Of a stretch of 17,053 bases of DNA, positions 5,442 to 13,574 are shown piece by piece. Under the pieces are notes generated by a model. The model ran no database searches. It had not been told where the DNA came from and saw nothing but the letters and a program-made list of their open reading frames with translations. The DNA is from Sulfurimonas sp. (GTDB lineage: Bacteria > Campylobacterota > Campylobacteria > Campylobacterales > Sulfurimonadaceae), in NCBI GenBank assembly GCA_027056465.1, contig JALUKS010000010.1, forward strand, positions 1 through 17,053, given 5' to 3'. Both the position numbers and the translations under genes were made by a program. Each line of letters begins with the position of its first letter. Position 1 is the stretch's first letter.

Positions 5442-7622
5442 ATGATAACTCCTGAACTTAACGACATCTTCCAAAAATCCATCCTTTTTGCAAAAGAGCT
5501 TCGACATGAGTATCTTACTATCGAGCATGTTTTTTATCATCTTTTAGGCTCTAGCGAAGGTGCTAGTATCATCGAGTCATGTGGTGGCGATGTTACACAG
5601 ATGCAAGAGGAACTCTCTGCTTATATGATAAATAACATTGATGCTCTTCCTAAAAATGTCGAGCAAGAGCCTTACGAAAGTGTAGCACTCTCGCGTTTGA
5701 TAGACAATATGATAAAACATATCCAGTCTGCACAGCAAACAAATGCACATGTTGGTGACCTCTTAGCAGCCCTTTATGAAGAGGAGAACACCTTTTCCTT
5801 TATGCTTCTTGCTCAGTATGCTATCTCGCGTTTAGATATACTTGAGATCATCTCGCATAATGAAGAGTCAGAGCCTCAGCAAACGCAATCAGAATCCTAT
5901 CTAGCAAAATACTCCATAGACCTTATCGCCAAAGCCAAAGAGGGGAAAATCGACCCTGTCATAGGAAGAGACTCAGAGATACAAAGAGTGACACAGATTC
6001 TCTGTCGCCGTAAGAAAAACAACCCTATCTTAGTAGGAGAACCAGGAGTTGGAAAAACTGCCATAGCTGAAGGACTTGCTCTTAACATCGCAGCCAACAA
6101 AGTGCCAAAAATCATCAAAGACTCTAAGCTTTATGCCTTAGATCTTAGTGCCCTACTCGCCGGAACTAAATACCGTGGAGACTTTGAGAAACGACTCAAG
6201 GGTCTGATGGATGAGCTTAAAACTGAGCCAAATGCTATCCTCTTTATAGATGAAATCCATACACTTATAGGTGCAGGAAGTACAAGTGGGACTATGGATG
6301 CAGCTAACCAGCTTAAACCTGCCCTTGCTTCTGGTGAGCTTAAGTGTATGGGTGCAACAACCTTTGCTGAGTACAGGAATGGTTTTGAAAAAGACAAGGC
6401 ACTAAGTCGCCGTTTTTCTAAGGTGGACATCAAGGAGCCATCAAAAGAGACCTCTTACCTTATTCTCAAAGGTGTACAAAAAAAGTATGAAAAACATCAC
6501 GGTGTCAAGTACACAAACAAAGCACTCCAATCTGCTGTAGATTTATCAAGCAGATACATCACAGATAGATTTTTACCTGACAAGGCGATAGACCTTATAG
6601 ATGAGACTGCTGCCTCTTTTCATCTTCACAAAAACAAGCGAGTAAAAGTCGGTGCAAAAGATATACTCAAAACTATCACTACTATAGTAGGTATCTCTAA
6701 CACAAATATGCAAGAGAATGAACTCTCAGCCCTAGCGACTTTAGAGGATGATTTAAAACGCAGAGTTATTGGTCAAAACAAAGCTGTAACTACAGTCTCA
6801 AAAGCGATAAAGATTTCCAAAGCTGGACTCACACCAGAGGGTAAGCCTATCGCTTCTTTCCTTTTCTCTGGACCTACTGGTGTGGGAAAAACTGAACTTG
6901 CTATCGCTCTTAGCGATACTCTGGGCATCCACTTTGAGCGCTTTGACATGAGTGAGTATATGGAGAAACATGCACTCTCTCGTTTAGTCGGTGCACCTCC
7001 TGGTTATGTCGGCTATGAGCAGGGTGGACTTCTAACCGAAGCAGTCAAAAAACACCCCTACTCTGTACTCCTTTTAGATGAGATAGAAAAAGCACATCCT
7101 GATTTGGTAAACATTCTTCTACAGATAATGGATAGTGCTACACTCACTGACAACAATGGCTACAAAGCAAACTTTCAAAATGTCATCCTCATCATGACCT
7201 CAAACATCGGAGCGACTGCTCGCAATGTCATGGGCTTCAACAAAGATGAATCTATCTCGAAAAATGAGGAGTTAAAATCCTTCTTCACTCCAGAGTTTAG
7301 AAATAGACTTGATGGGATTGTCGAGTTTGTACAGCTTGATGAAAAAACAGTTGAGGGTATCGTTACTAAGTTTATTCGTGAGTTAAACACAGAGCTTTTA
7401 GGCAAAAAGATAAGTGTCGATATAAGTGAGGATGCTGTAGTTTTCATAGCTAAAAGTGCTTACTCAAAAGAGATGGGAGCAAGACCACTCAAACGCTACA
7501 TCCAAAACAATATCACAAACAAACTCAGCGATGAGATACTCTTTGGTACTCTGCAAAATGGTGGAAGTGTAGAAGTCGATATAGTAAAAGAGACTCTTCA
7601 CCTCGCGTTTAAAGAGCTTTAA
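5442..7622 (+). CDS. clpA: ClpA, AAA+ unfoldase of the ClpAP protease
   Basis: 726 residues, close to the family length. An N-domain of two Clp_N repeats (about 1-145) is the docking site for ClpS. D1 has Walker A GEPGVGKT at 199-206 and Walker B AILFIDE at 265-271, with the pore-loop strand GTKYRGDFE near 241-249. D2 has Walker A GPTGVGKT at 477-484, pore loop GAPPGYVGYEQGG near 517-529 and Walker B VLLLDE at 542-547. The ClpP-docking loop lies after TSNIGA and reads MGF at 597-599, in place of IGL/IGF. There is no ClpB-type middle coiled coil, so this is ClpA rather than ClpB or ClpC. The start is fixed by the GGAGGAG site in clpS; the stop overlaps the aat ATG by one base. Confidence 0.96.
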   Translation: MITPELNDIFQKSILFAKELRHEYLTIEHVFYHLLGSSEGASIIESCGGDVTQMQEELSAYMINNIDALPKNVEQEPYESVALSRLIDNMIKHIQSAQQTNAHVGDLLAALYEEENTFSFMLLAQYAISRLDILEIISHNEESEPQQTQSESYLAKYSIDLIAKAKEGKIDPVIGRDSEIQRVTQILCRRKKNNPILVGEPGVGKTAIAEGLALNIAANKVPKIIKDSKLYALDLSALLAGTKYRGDFEKRLKGLMDELKTEPNAILFIDEIHTLIGAGSTSGTMDAANQLKPALASGELKCMGATTFAEYRNGFEKDKALSRRFSKVDIKEPSKETSYLILKGVQKKYEKHHGVKYTNKALQSAVDLSSRYITDRFLPDKAIDLIDETAASFHLHKNKRVKVGAKDILKTITTIVGISNTNMQENELSALATLEDDLKRRVIGQNKAVTTVSKAIKISKAGLTPEGKPIASFLFSGPTGVGKTELAIALSDTLGIHFERFDMSEYMEKHALSRLVGAPPGYVGYEQGGLLTEAVKKHPYSVLLLDEIEKAHPDLVNILLQIMDSATLTDNNGYKANFQNVILIMTSNIGATARNVMGFNKDESISKNEELKSFFTPEFRNRLDGIVEFVQLDEKTVEGIVTKFIRELNTELLGKKISVDISEDAVVFIAKSAYSKEMGARPLKRYIQNNITNKLSDEILFGTLQNGGSVEVDIVKETLHLAFKEL

Positions 7623-8320
7623 TGCAAATACCACAGCTTAGTAAATTTTCTCTTGATTTTCCTCATCCTACTGAGGCGAGTGAAGAGGGTATAGTTGCAT
7701 GGGGAGGAGATTTCAATCCTACTCGCCTTCTTAAGGCCTACAAAAATGGTATCTTTCCATGGAATCAAGAGGATGAACCCATACTTTGGTGGTCGCCAAA
7801 CCCTAGACTTATACTAGAGTTAAAAGATTTTAAGCTTCGCCGATCTCTCAAAAAACGGATAAAACACTTCACTTTTAAATTTGACACAGATTTTCGTGGT
7901 GTTTTAGAGCGATGTGCTTCTACTCCACGAGAGGGGCAAGATGGTACATGGCTCCACGAAGAGCTTATGGAGTCTTTCGAGGTACTTCACGGTATGGGAG
8001 TTGCCCATTCTATTGAAGCCTATCAGGATGAAAAACTTGTTGGTGGACTCTACGGGCTCAGCATTGGTGGGGTCTTTTGTGGCGAGTCAATGTTCGCTCA
8101 TGTCAGTGACGCATCTAAGTCAGCGTTTGCTGTACTTATAGAACACCTAAAAGTGTGGGGATATGACTTTGTTGATTGTCAAGTACCAACAGAACACCTT
8201 ATAAGTCTAGGGGCTAAAGAGGTTCATCAAGAGTACTACTTAATGCGTTTAGAGAGTGTTCGAGATGATGAGAGAAGTGAACTCTGGCAAGTAGATGAAG
8301 AGTTAATAGCAGATATTTAG
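7622..8320 (+). CDS. aat: Leucyl/phenylalanyl-tRNA--protein transferase
   Basis: 232 residues, the usual length. The enzyme transfers Leu or Phe from aminoacyl-tRNA to proteins with N-terminal Lys or Arg and so creates the N-degrons read by ClpS. Motifs: GIVAWGGDFNP at 23-33, LLKAYKNGIFPWN at 36-48, ILWWSPNPR at 54-62, TWLHEELMESF near 109-119, and the catalytic-fold segment GGLYGLSIGGVFCGESMFAH at 141-160. It ends with FVDCQVPTEHLISLGAKEV. Its ATG overlaps the clpA stop (TAATG), so translation is coupled. The clpS-clpA-aat set places substrate tagging, recognition and unfolding in one transcript; clpP is not in the window. Confidence 0.96.
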   Translation: MQIPQLSKFSLDFPHPTEASEEGIVAWGGDFNPTRLLKAYKNGIFPWNQEDEPILWWSPNPRLILELKDFKLRRSLKKRIKHFTFKFDTDFRGVLERCASTPREGQDGTWLHEELMESFEVLHGMGVAHSIEAYQDEKLVGGLYGLSIGGVFCGESMFAHVSDASKSAFAVLIEHLKVWGYDFVDCQVPTEHLISLGAKEVHQEYYLMRLESVRDDERSELWQVDEELIADI

Positions 8321-8350
8321 AAAAAAATATGGCTCAGTGCAATAAAAATC

Positions 8351-8364
8351 CAATATTAATATTG
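8351..8364. repeat. 14-nt perfect palindrome upstream of the deacetylase
   Basis: CAATATT followed by AATATTG in the 86-bp gap between aat and the deacetylase gene. It could be a weak terminator or a regulator site; in AT-rich DNA chance is possible. Confidence 0.35.
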
Positions 8365-8406
8365 AAGAGAGTATAGTTTCAAAAATTTAGATAAAAGACA
8401 AAATAG

Positions 8407-9396
8407 ATGGCAAAAAAGAAAAAACAGACTAAAGCAAAAAACAGTTCAAAAGTATTAACATATATTGCATGGACATTAGCAATTATTGCGCTTATACTAA
8501 GCTCACTTCTCATTGGTTATTATATAGGTTATGATAATGCAAAAGCAGATTCACAAAAGTATATACAAAAAGAAAAAAAGAAAGTAACCATTAAAAAAAC
8601 TGAAGATGTACAAAGTCGTCTTAAAGAGGTTCTCAAAAAAGAGACAAAAAAGAAAAAATCTAAAGTCTATGTTTCAGCTGCCCATGAGATAGATGGAGGG
8701 TCACTGGCTCATGTACCTAAGATGGCAAAGCGAGAAAAAAAGCTTACAAGTTCAAAACCAAAACTTGCTATAATTATAGATGATGTATGTACAAAATCTC
8801 AAGTCAATGCAATAAAAAGTCTGCATTTACCTCTAACTATGTCTTTCTTACCCCCAAGTCCAGGACGCCCAAACTCTTCAAAACTTGCAGCAAAAGAGCC
8901 ATTTTATATGGTGCACCTTCCAATGGAAGCTATGAATTGGAGTGCTGAAGAGCCTCACACTCTTCGTATACATGATTCTCAAAAAGCAATCTCTGCAAGA
9001 ATAGATGAGATAAAGAGACTCTTTCCTAAGGTTAGATATATCAATAACCATACAGGGAGCATGTTCACAGCAAATGAGGTAGCGATGAATAGACTTATTT
9101 TTGCACTACAAAAACATAATATTCACTTTATAGATAGTAGAACAACAGCAAAAACAAAGGCACCTGAAGTTCTTAAAAAATATGGGCTTAAATATATCTC
9201 TAGAGATGTCTTCTTAGACCATCACATGGACAAGGCTTATGTACTCAAACAGATAAAACAAGCGATTAAAATTGCTAAGTTACACGGTAGTGCCATTGCT
9301 ATTGGTCATCCTCATAAAAATACCCTCCAAGCACTCTATGAGTCAAAGAAACTTTTTAAAGATGTTAACTTAGTCCTAATAAATAGAATTAGGTAA
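8407..9396 (+). CDS. Divergent polysaccharide deacetylase family protein (YibQ-like)
   Basis: 329 residues. A Lys-rich cytoplasmic N-terminus is followed by one membrane segment at about 17-41 and a Lys/Glu-rich periplasmic stalk (about 50-115). The Polysacc_deac_2 (DUF610) domain follows from 118: LAIIIDDVC with Asp125-Asp126, TMSFLPP, FYMVHLPMEAMN, YINNHTGSMF with the NNHTGS signature at 213-218, HFIDSRTT at 240-247, and AIGHPHKNT near 298-306. Members are periplasmic proteins of the NodB-like fold; for most, the true substrate is not established. It is probably anchored in the inner membrane facing the periplasm. The stop is 5 nt before the dprA start, so the two are likely co-transcribed. 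The family call is secure, the biochemical role is not. Confidence 0.9.
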   Translation: MAKKKKQTKAKNSSKVLTYIAWTLAIIALILSSLLIGYYIGYDNAKADSQKYIQKEKKKVTIKKTEDVQSRLKEVLKKETKKKKSKVYVSAAHEIDGGSLAHVPKMAKREKKLTSSKPKLAIIIDDVCTKSQVNAIKSLHLPLTMSFLPPSPGRPNSSKLAAKEPFYMVHLPMEAMNWSAEEPHTLRIHDSQKAISARIDEIKRLFPKVRYINNHTGSMFTANEVAMNRLIFALQKHNIHFIDSRTTAKTKAPEVLKKYGLKYISRDVFLDHHMDKAYVLKQIKQAIKIAKLHGSAIAIGHPHKNTLQALYESKKLFKDVNLVLINRIR

Positions 9397-9401
9397 GTCA
9401 G

Positions 9402-10187
9402 ATGATAGAGCAGATTGCATTTCATATACAAGAGCTTGATTCTATGAAAAAGTATCCCAAAGAGCTCTACTTCAAAGGAAATACATCTTTACTTAACAAG
9501 CAGAAAATCTCTATCATTGGAAGTAGGAAACCTAACCAATATGCGAGGCAAAGAAGTCAAGAACTTGCACAAAAACTCTCCTATTCTGGAGTGTGCATCG
9601 TTAGTGGTGGAGCTATAGGTGTTGATGCTATTGCCCACAAAGCAGCAGGAAGTTCAAATACCATAGTTGTTGCTGCCACAGGCATAGATAAACGCTATCC
9701 TACTATAAATGCAAGCCTCATAGAAGAGGTAGAGAACAAGGGCTTAGTCCTAAGTCAGTTTGCTCCAGCATCACCCTCTACAAGATATAACTTTGTTCTT
9801 AGGAATGAACTTGTAGTCGCTCTTGGCGATGTACTAATAGTAACATATGCAGACTTAAATTCTGGAAGTATGCGAAGTGTAGAGTATGCTCAAAAGATGG
9901 GTAAAAAGATTTATGTTCTGGCTCATCGTATAGGGGAGAGTGAGGCAACTAATAGACTGCTTCAAGAGAAAAAAGCAGAAGCTATTTACGATATTGATTT
10001 TTTTGTCAAAGAGTTTACAGGGCAAACATCCAAAGAAAAAATCAAAGATGATTTCTTACTCTTTTGCAAATCAAATCCGACTTACGAAGATGCTCTCTCG
10101 CGTTTTCCAGCACGGCTCTTTGAAGCTGAACTTGCAGGTGAGATAGAAATTGTGAATGCAAAAGTCCATCTAATAATAGCACTTTAA
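9402..10187 (+). CDS. dprA: DprA/Smf DNA-processing protein
   Basis: 261 residues. DprA binds incoming single-stranded DNA during natural transformation and loads RecA. The Rossmann-like core is clear: KISIIGSRKPNQYA, then GVCIVSGGAIGVDAIAHKAA (signature at 68-79), then VVAATGIDKRYP, then PSTRYNFVLRNELVVAL, and the nucleotide-site-like SGSMRSVEYA at 154-163. The C-terminal residues from about 213 form a short helical region, probably a DprA-type winged helix. The protein lacks the N-terminal SAM domain found in longer homologues, as expected for Campylobacterota. It starts at ATG 9402, 5 nt after the deacetylase stop, with AGG inside the upstream gene as ribosome-binding site. Its presence suggests transformation competence but does not prove it. 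Confidence 0.93.
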   Translation: MIEQIAFHIQELDSMKKYPKELYFKGNTSLLNKQKISIIGSRKPNQYARQRSQELAQKLSYSGVCIVSGGAIGVDAIAHKAAGSSNTIVVAATGIDKRYPTINASLIEEVENKGLVLSQFAPASPSTRYNFVLRNELVVALGDVLIVTYADLNSGSMRSVEYAQKMGKKIYVLAHRIGESEATNRLLQEKKAEAIYDIDFFVKEFTGQTSKEKIKDDFLLFCKSNPTYEDALSRFPARLFEAELAGEIEIVNAKVHLIIAL

Positions 10188-10199
10188 GTAAAACTTAGC

Positions 10200-10205
10200 T
10201 ATAAT
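10200..10205 (+). promoter_or_regulatory. -10 box for rpsF-ssb-rpsR
   Basis: TATAAT preceded by TTAGC, just after the dprA stop. It would give a leader of about 120 nt before rpsF. Confidence 0.55.
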
Positions 10206-10211
10206 CCCAGT

Positions 10212-10333
10212 TCCTTTCTCTTTGTAATATCAATTGTGATGTTATATCAGAAGCTATCATCAATTACTGATGTGCTCTATCCGAGGGGGAAACAAACGCC
10301 ATTAAGGCATATACCAAGAGGAGATCATACTAT
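10212..10333 (+). promoter_or_regulatory. rpsF leader, candidate S6:S18 autoregulatory RNA
   Basis: A leader of about 120 nt contains CATCA/TGATG (10260-10274 region), a possible stem ATGTGC (10270-10275) with GCATAT (10307-10312), an unpaired CCGAGG string at 10281-10286 between the two arms, and a small GCC/GGC hairpin at 10298-10308. In many bacteria the S6:S18 dimer represses its own operon through a hairpin with a CCG-containing bulge before rpsF. The CCGA string, its position and the gene order fit that; I could not verify the fold. The GAGGAG ribosome-binding site is at 10318-10323. Confidence 0.35.
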
Positions 10334-10789
10334 ATGAGAAACTACGAAAACTTAGTAATCGTAAAACCTACATTAACAGCAGAAGAGATTCAAGCTAGCG
10401 TTAAAGCTATCGAAGAAGTAATCACTTCAAACGGTGGCGAAATCGCTGCTACAAGTCCAATGGGAATGAGAAAATTAGCTTACCCAATTGAAAAAAACGA
10501 GCGTGGTTTTTACCATGTTATCTATTCATCAATTGCTCCATCAGCAATTTCTGAAATCGAAAGACGTTTCCGTATTAACGAAGATTTACTTCGTTTTGTA
10601 ACTATTAAATACGATACAAATCGTGAAATAGCTGCATTTAACGGAATGGTTGAAAAAGCTAAAAAAGCTGCAGAAGCACCAAAAGTTGAAGCACCAGCGG
10701 TTGAAACTCCAGCAGCAGAAGAAGCTCCAACTGAAACTCCAGCAGTAGAAGCAGAAGCTCCAGTAGCTACTGAAGCAGCAGCTGAGTAA
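10334..10789 (+). CDS. rpsF: 30S ribosomal protein S6
   Basis: 151 residues. The first ~98 form the S6 ferredoxin-like fold (MRNYENLVIVKPTL, MGMRKLAYPIEKNERGFYHVIYS, and RRFRINEDLLRFVTIKYD). S6 binds 16S rRNA in the platform of the 30S subunit together with S18, which is encoded two genes downstream. After residue ~105 there is a low-complexity tail rich in Ala, Glu, Pro and Thr (EAPKVEAPAVETPAAEEAP and so on), about 45 residues long and probably disordered. Acidic S6 tails are common and here the frame is intact, so this is not a frameshift artefact. First gene of rpsF-ssb-rpsR. Confidence 0.97.
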   Translation: MRNYENLVIVKPTLTAEEIQASVKAIEEVITSNGGEIAATSPMGMRKLAYPIEKNERGFYHVIYSSIAPSAISEIERRFRINEDLLRFVTIKYDTNREIAAFNGMVEKAKKAAEAPKVEAPAVETPAAEEAPTETPAVEAEAPVATEAAAE

Positions 10790-10821
10790 TAGTCTTAGAC
10801 TAAACAACTTAAGGAAAATTC

Positions 10822-11415
10822 ATGTTCAATAAAATAATTTTAGTTGGTAACCTCACACGCGATATCGAACTTAGATACTCTCAAGGTGGTATGGGAATTG
10901 CAAAAACTGCAATTGCTACTAGCCGTAAATTCACTAGCAATGGTGAGAAGAAAGAGGAAGTATGTTTTGTAGATATTACATTTTTCGGAAGAAGTGCTGA
11001 AGTTGCCAACCAATACCTACGAAAAGGGAGTAAAATCCTAGTAGAAGGTAGATTAAACTTTGATCAATGGGTAGACCAAAATGGACAAAAACGTTCTAAA
11101 CACTCTGTAACAGCAGAAAGTATGCAGATGTTGGATTCTAAAGGTAGCAACGATGCAAATGGATACACTCCTCCTGCAACTGCTCCGATGGATGGTGCAA
11201 CACAAGGTGGTGGATACAATGCTCCAACGCAAGGTCAAGGTCAAAGTTACCAACAGCCTCAGCAGCAGCAAAACTATCAACAACCAGCACAACAGCAAGG
11301 TTATCAACAACAACCTAGTTACGATAACCAAGCAGCACAACAGCAGAGTCGTCAGATGCCAAGTGCAGAGTCAATCCCAACGATTGATATAGATGAAGAC
11401 GAAATTCCATTTTAG
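10822..11415 (+). CDS. ssb: Single-stranded DNA-binding protein
   Basis: 197 residues. The OB fold occupies about 1-108 (MFNKIILVGNLTRDIELRY, CFVDITFFGRSAEVA, YLRKGSKILVEGRLNFDQW). A long linker rich in Gln, Gly, Tyr and Pro follows (about 120-180). The acidic tip IDEDEIPF at the C-terminus is the docking peptide for recombination and replication partners. It acts as a tetramer at replication forks and repair sites. Spacing is 32 nt from rpsF and 26 nt to rpsR; AAGGAA precedes the ATG. The Gln-rich linker is typical of SSB, though its length varies between species. Confidence 0.97.
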   Translation: MFNKIILVGNLTRDIELRYSQGGMGIAKTAIATSRKFTSNGEKKEEVCFVDITFFGRSAEVANQYLRKGSKILVEGRLNFDQWVDQNGQKRSKHSVTAESMQMLDSKGSNDANGYTPPATAPMDGATQGGGYNAPTQGQGQSYQQPQQQQNYQQPAQQQGYQQQPSYDNQAAQQQSRQMPSAESIPTIDIDEDEIPF

Positions 11416-11441
11416 AAAACAGATAACATAAAGGAAATACC

Positions 11442-11705
11442 ATGGCAGAAAAAAGAAAATATAAAAAAAGATATTGTAAGTACTGTGAAGCAAAAGTTGA
11501 CTTCATGGATTATAAAGATGTAGGAGCATTACGTTTCTCTCTTTCAGAAAGATATAAAATCATGCCACGTCGTTTAACAGGTAACTGTAAACGCCACCAA
11601 GACATGATTTCAGTAGTTATTAAAAGAGCTCGTGCAGCAGCATTAGTTCCTTATACTGTAACTCGTAAAACAGTTGTAACTGCACCATTCGAGAACCTTA
11701 AGTAG
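11442..11705 (+). CDS. rpsR: 30S ribosomal protein S18
   Basis: 87 residues. The core is KDVGALRFSLSERYKIMPRRLTGNCKRHQ, then a basic helix ending in KRARAAALVPYT. Cys12, Cys15, Cys49 and His52 form a CxxC...CxxH set, so this is the zinc-binding form of S18, not the cysteine-free form found in many bacteria. It binds 16S rRNA next to S6. Last gene of the operon; its stop codon overlaps the outer stem of a terminator. Confidence 0.97.
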   Translation: MAEKRKYKKRYCKYCEAKVDFMDYKDVGALRFSLSERYKIMPRRLTGNCKRHQDMISVVIKRARAAALVPYTVTRKTVVTAPFENLK

Positions 11706-11742
11706 GTTTTCACTTTTTCCCTCTTCAGGGAAGAACCTCTTT
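11704..11742 (+). terminator. Terminator of rpsF-ssb-rpsR
   Basis: Inner stem TTCCCT (11717-11722), loop CTTC, AGGGAA (11727-11732), with an outer stem AGGTT (11704-11708) and AACCT (11734-11738). It is followed by CTTT rather than a long T-run. The 85 bp that follow are AT-rich and contain no gene. Confidence 0.65.
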
Positions 11743-11802
11743 AAACTTCACCCAACTTTTTATTTTATACCTCTTTAAAGATTTTAGGAATATTATTTGC
11801 TA

Positions 11803-11819
11803 TATACTTTTAAAAAGTA
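11803..11819. promoter_or_regulatory. -10 box overlapping a 15-nt palindrome
   Basis: A TATACT box (11803-11808) overlaps the perfect palindrome TACTTTT-A-AAAAGTA (11805-11819), directly before the ATG at 11825. This placement would suit a repressor site, or a hairpin that hides the ribosome-binding region. There is no classical Shine-Dalgarno sequence. Confidence 0.4.
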
Positions 11820-11824
11820 CCCTA

Positions 11825-13552
11825 ATGAAACATACTCTTACTCTATTTCTTCTTATAACTACACTCCTTGCCAATAAAACTGACTACACTATCATAGTAA
11901 AACAGCCATTTAATGCTGCTCTTTTTGATATAACAGAGAACTATGACCGTACACTTACTGCCGTTGGCTTTTCAAAAGAGTATAAAAAGAATATAACAAC
12001 TTCTCGTTCTTATACTAATGCCTTTGAGTACTTAAGAAATAGTTCTGGAAACTTTGGTGCAAAAATGCATATACTGACTGTAAATGACAAGGCAAAAATT
12101 ATTCTCTCTAAACAGGCTAAACTTTCTCACTTTAACAAAGCAATAGCAGTGGTAAAAACGCCATCAAATGGTTACTTTATTGGGGGATATACACTTGATG
12201 GTTCACTTCTGCTACTTAAACTTGATGCCAAAGCAAATATAATCTTTACAAAAATGTTTGGTACAAAAAATTATGACCGGATGAGTAACCTCATACTTCT
12301 TAGTGATGGTGGTGTTTTAGCTGTGGGATCTTCTGCTACATCGCGTTCAACTGATGATGATATGTTTAACACTGGGCTTGGTAATACAGATATATTTCTC
12401 ACTCGCTTTTCCAAAGATGGAAGAGTACTCTGGAGCAAAAAATACGGTACAATGCATGATGACAACGGCATTGATGCAGCAGAAGCAGCAGATGGCTCTA
12501 TAGTAGTAATTAGCACCACATCCTATAATAAAAATAGGAATGTTACACTTATGCGAATAACCCAAAATGGCAACCGAATATGGCTCAAACATTACAAAAA
12601 GACTACAAAAAATGAAAGTATAGTCATTCCAAAAAAAATTATCCGACTCAAAGACAATAATTTTATAGTAGTTCTTACACAATATAATGAAATGCAAAGA
12701 GAATATATACGCTTTATTAAGTTTGATTTATATAAAAATATTTTGATGGATAAAGAGATATTTACAACATATCCGAGTCAAATAAATGATATAAAAGAGT
12801 ACTCTGATGGTAGATTTATTGCCGTTGGTTATGTCAAAGATAGCTATAACACAGATGGACTAGCAATGATACTTGACTCTAATCTTGCACTACTTAACCA
12901 AGAGCATTATGGAAATGACAACTATGATGTTTTCAATGCAGTTACTATCATGCATAACTCTCAAGCAGCAGTTGCCGGTGTCTATACAGATGACAACTCT
13001 CAAGAGACACACATGTGGATTACAAAACTCAATCCTGATGCTTCTATGGTACAACTTTCCACTGCAACTTCTAGCTTTTACGATAAACTTTGTCTACTTT
13101 TCCAAAAAGAGATTGCTGCAAAACAGATAGTGATAAAAAAAGATCTTTCTATCTTACTCATAGCTAAGTCACTCTACTTTCTTGCAGGAGAGTCAAAACT
13201 CACACAAGAGCAAAAAAATCTTCTCAAAAGTTTTAACAAAAAACTCATCCCTTTCCTCTATACACATAGAAAAGTAATCCAAGCAGTAGAGATAGATGGA
13301 CATACTTCTAGTGAATGGGGCAGTGTTGATTTTACACAGAAGTATCTTAACAATGAAAAACTCTCTTTACAACGTTCTTTTGAAACATTGAGTTATCTTT
13401 TTACAAATGCAAGGAAAAAAGAGCAACAATGGCTTACAAAAGTAACTAAAGGAAGTGGCTATAGCTACGCTAAAGAAATTAGTATCAAGGGTAAAGAAGA
13501 TAAAAAATTATCAAGAAGAGTATCATTTAAAATCGTGTTAAAAAATAAATAA
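11825..13552 (+). CDS. Secreted beta-propeller-like protein with C-terminal OmpA domain
   Basis: 575 residues. A signal peptide at about 1-16 (MKHTLTLFLLITTLLA) directs export. Residues ~85-410 contain recurring blades of the form YFIGGYTLDGSLLLLKLDA, LAVGSSA...DIFLTRFSKDGRVLWSKKYG, IVVISTTS...MRITQNGNRIWLKHY and FIAVGYVKDS...AMILDSNLALLNQEHYG. This is the pattern of a beta-propeller that repeats 'gain of a value, then G/N turn, W-x-K-x-Y'. Residues ~441-573 are an OmpA-like domain: Asp491 in IDGHTSSEW and NEKLSLQRSFETL with Arg517 match the peptidoglycan-binding residues, and LSRRVSFKI closes the fold. It is probably periplasmic or outer-membrane associated and held to the cell wall. No lipobox Cys was seen. 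The partner or ligand of the propeller is unknown. Confidence 0.88.
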   Translation: MKHTLTLFLLITTLLANKTDYTIIVKQPFNAALFDITENYDRTLTAVGFSKEYKKNITTSRSYTNAFEYLRNSSGNFGAKMHILTVNDKAKIILSKQAKLSHFNKAIAVVKTPSNGYFIGGYTLDGSLLLLKLDAKANIIFTKMFGTKNYDRMSNLILLSDGGVLAVGSSATSRSTDDDMFNTGLGNTDIFLTRFSKDGRVLWSKKYGTMHDDNGIDAAEAADGSIVVISTTSYNKNRNVTLMRITQNGNRIWLKHYKKTTKNESIVIPKKIIRLKDNNFIVVLTQYNEMQREYIRFIKFDLYKNILMDKEIFTTYPSQINDIKEYSDGRFIAVGYVKDSYNTDGLAMILDSNLALLNQEHYGNDNYDVFNAVTIMHNSQAAVAGVYTDDNSQETHMWITKLNPDASMVQLSTATSSFYDKLCLLFQKEIAAKQIVIKKDLSILLIAKSLYFLAGESKLTQEQKNLLKSFNKKLIPFLYTHRKVIQAVEIDGHTSSEWGSVDFTQKYLNNEKLSLQRSFETLSYLFTNARKKEQQWLTKVTKGSGYSYAKEISIKGKEDKKLSRRVSFKIVLKNK

Positions 13553-13562
13553 AATGAGTACT

Positions 13563-13572
13563 CTAATATTAG
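13563..13572. terminator. Short palindrome between convergent genes
   Basis: CTAATATTAG in the 22-bp gap between the OmpA-domain gene and the leftward serB operon. It may help end both transcripts, but it is short and AT-only in its centre. Confidence 0.25.
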
Positions 13573-13574
13573 CA

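Noticed and set aside
10640..10789. Ala/Glu/Pro-rich tail of S6 as a frameshift or fusion
   Set aside because: The frame is continuous, and charged low-complexity tails are common in S6 proteins.
11200..11360. CAA/CAG-rich stretch in ssb as a tandem repeat or CRISPR-like array
   Set aside because: It is the Gln-rich linker of SSB with irregular spacing. There are no conserved repeat units with unique spacers here or elsewhere in the window.
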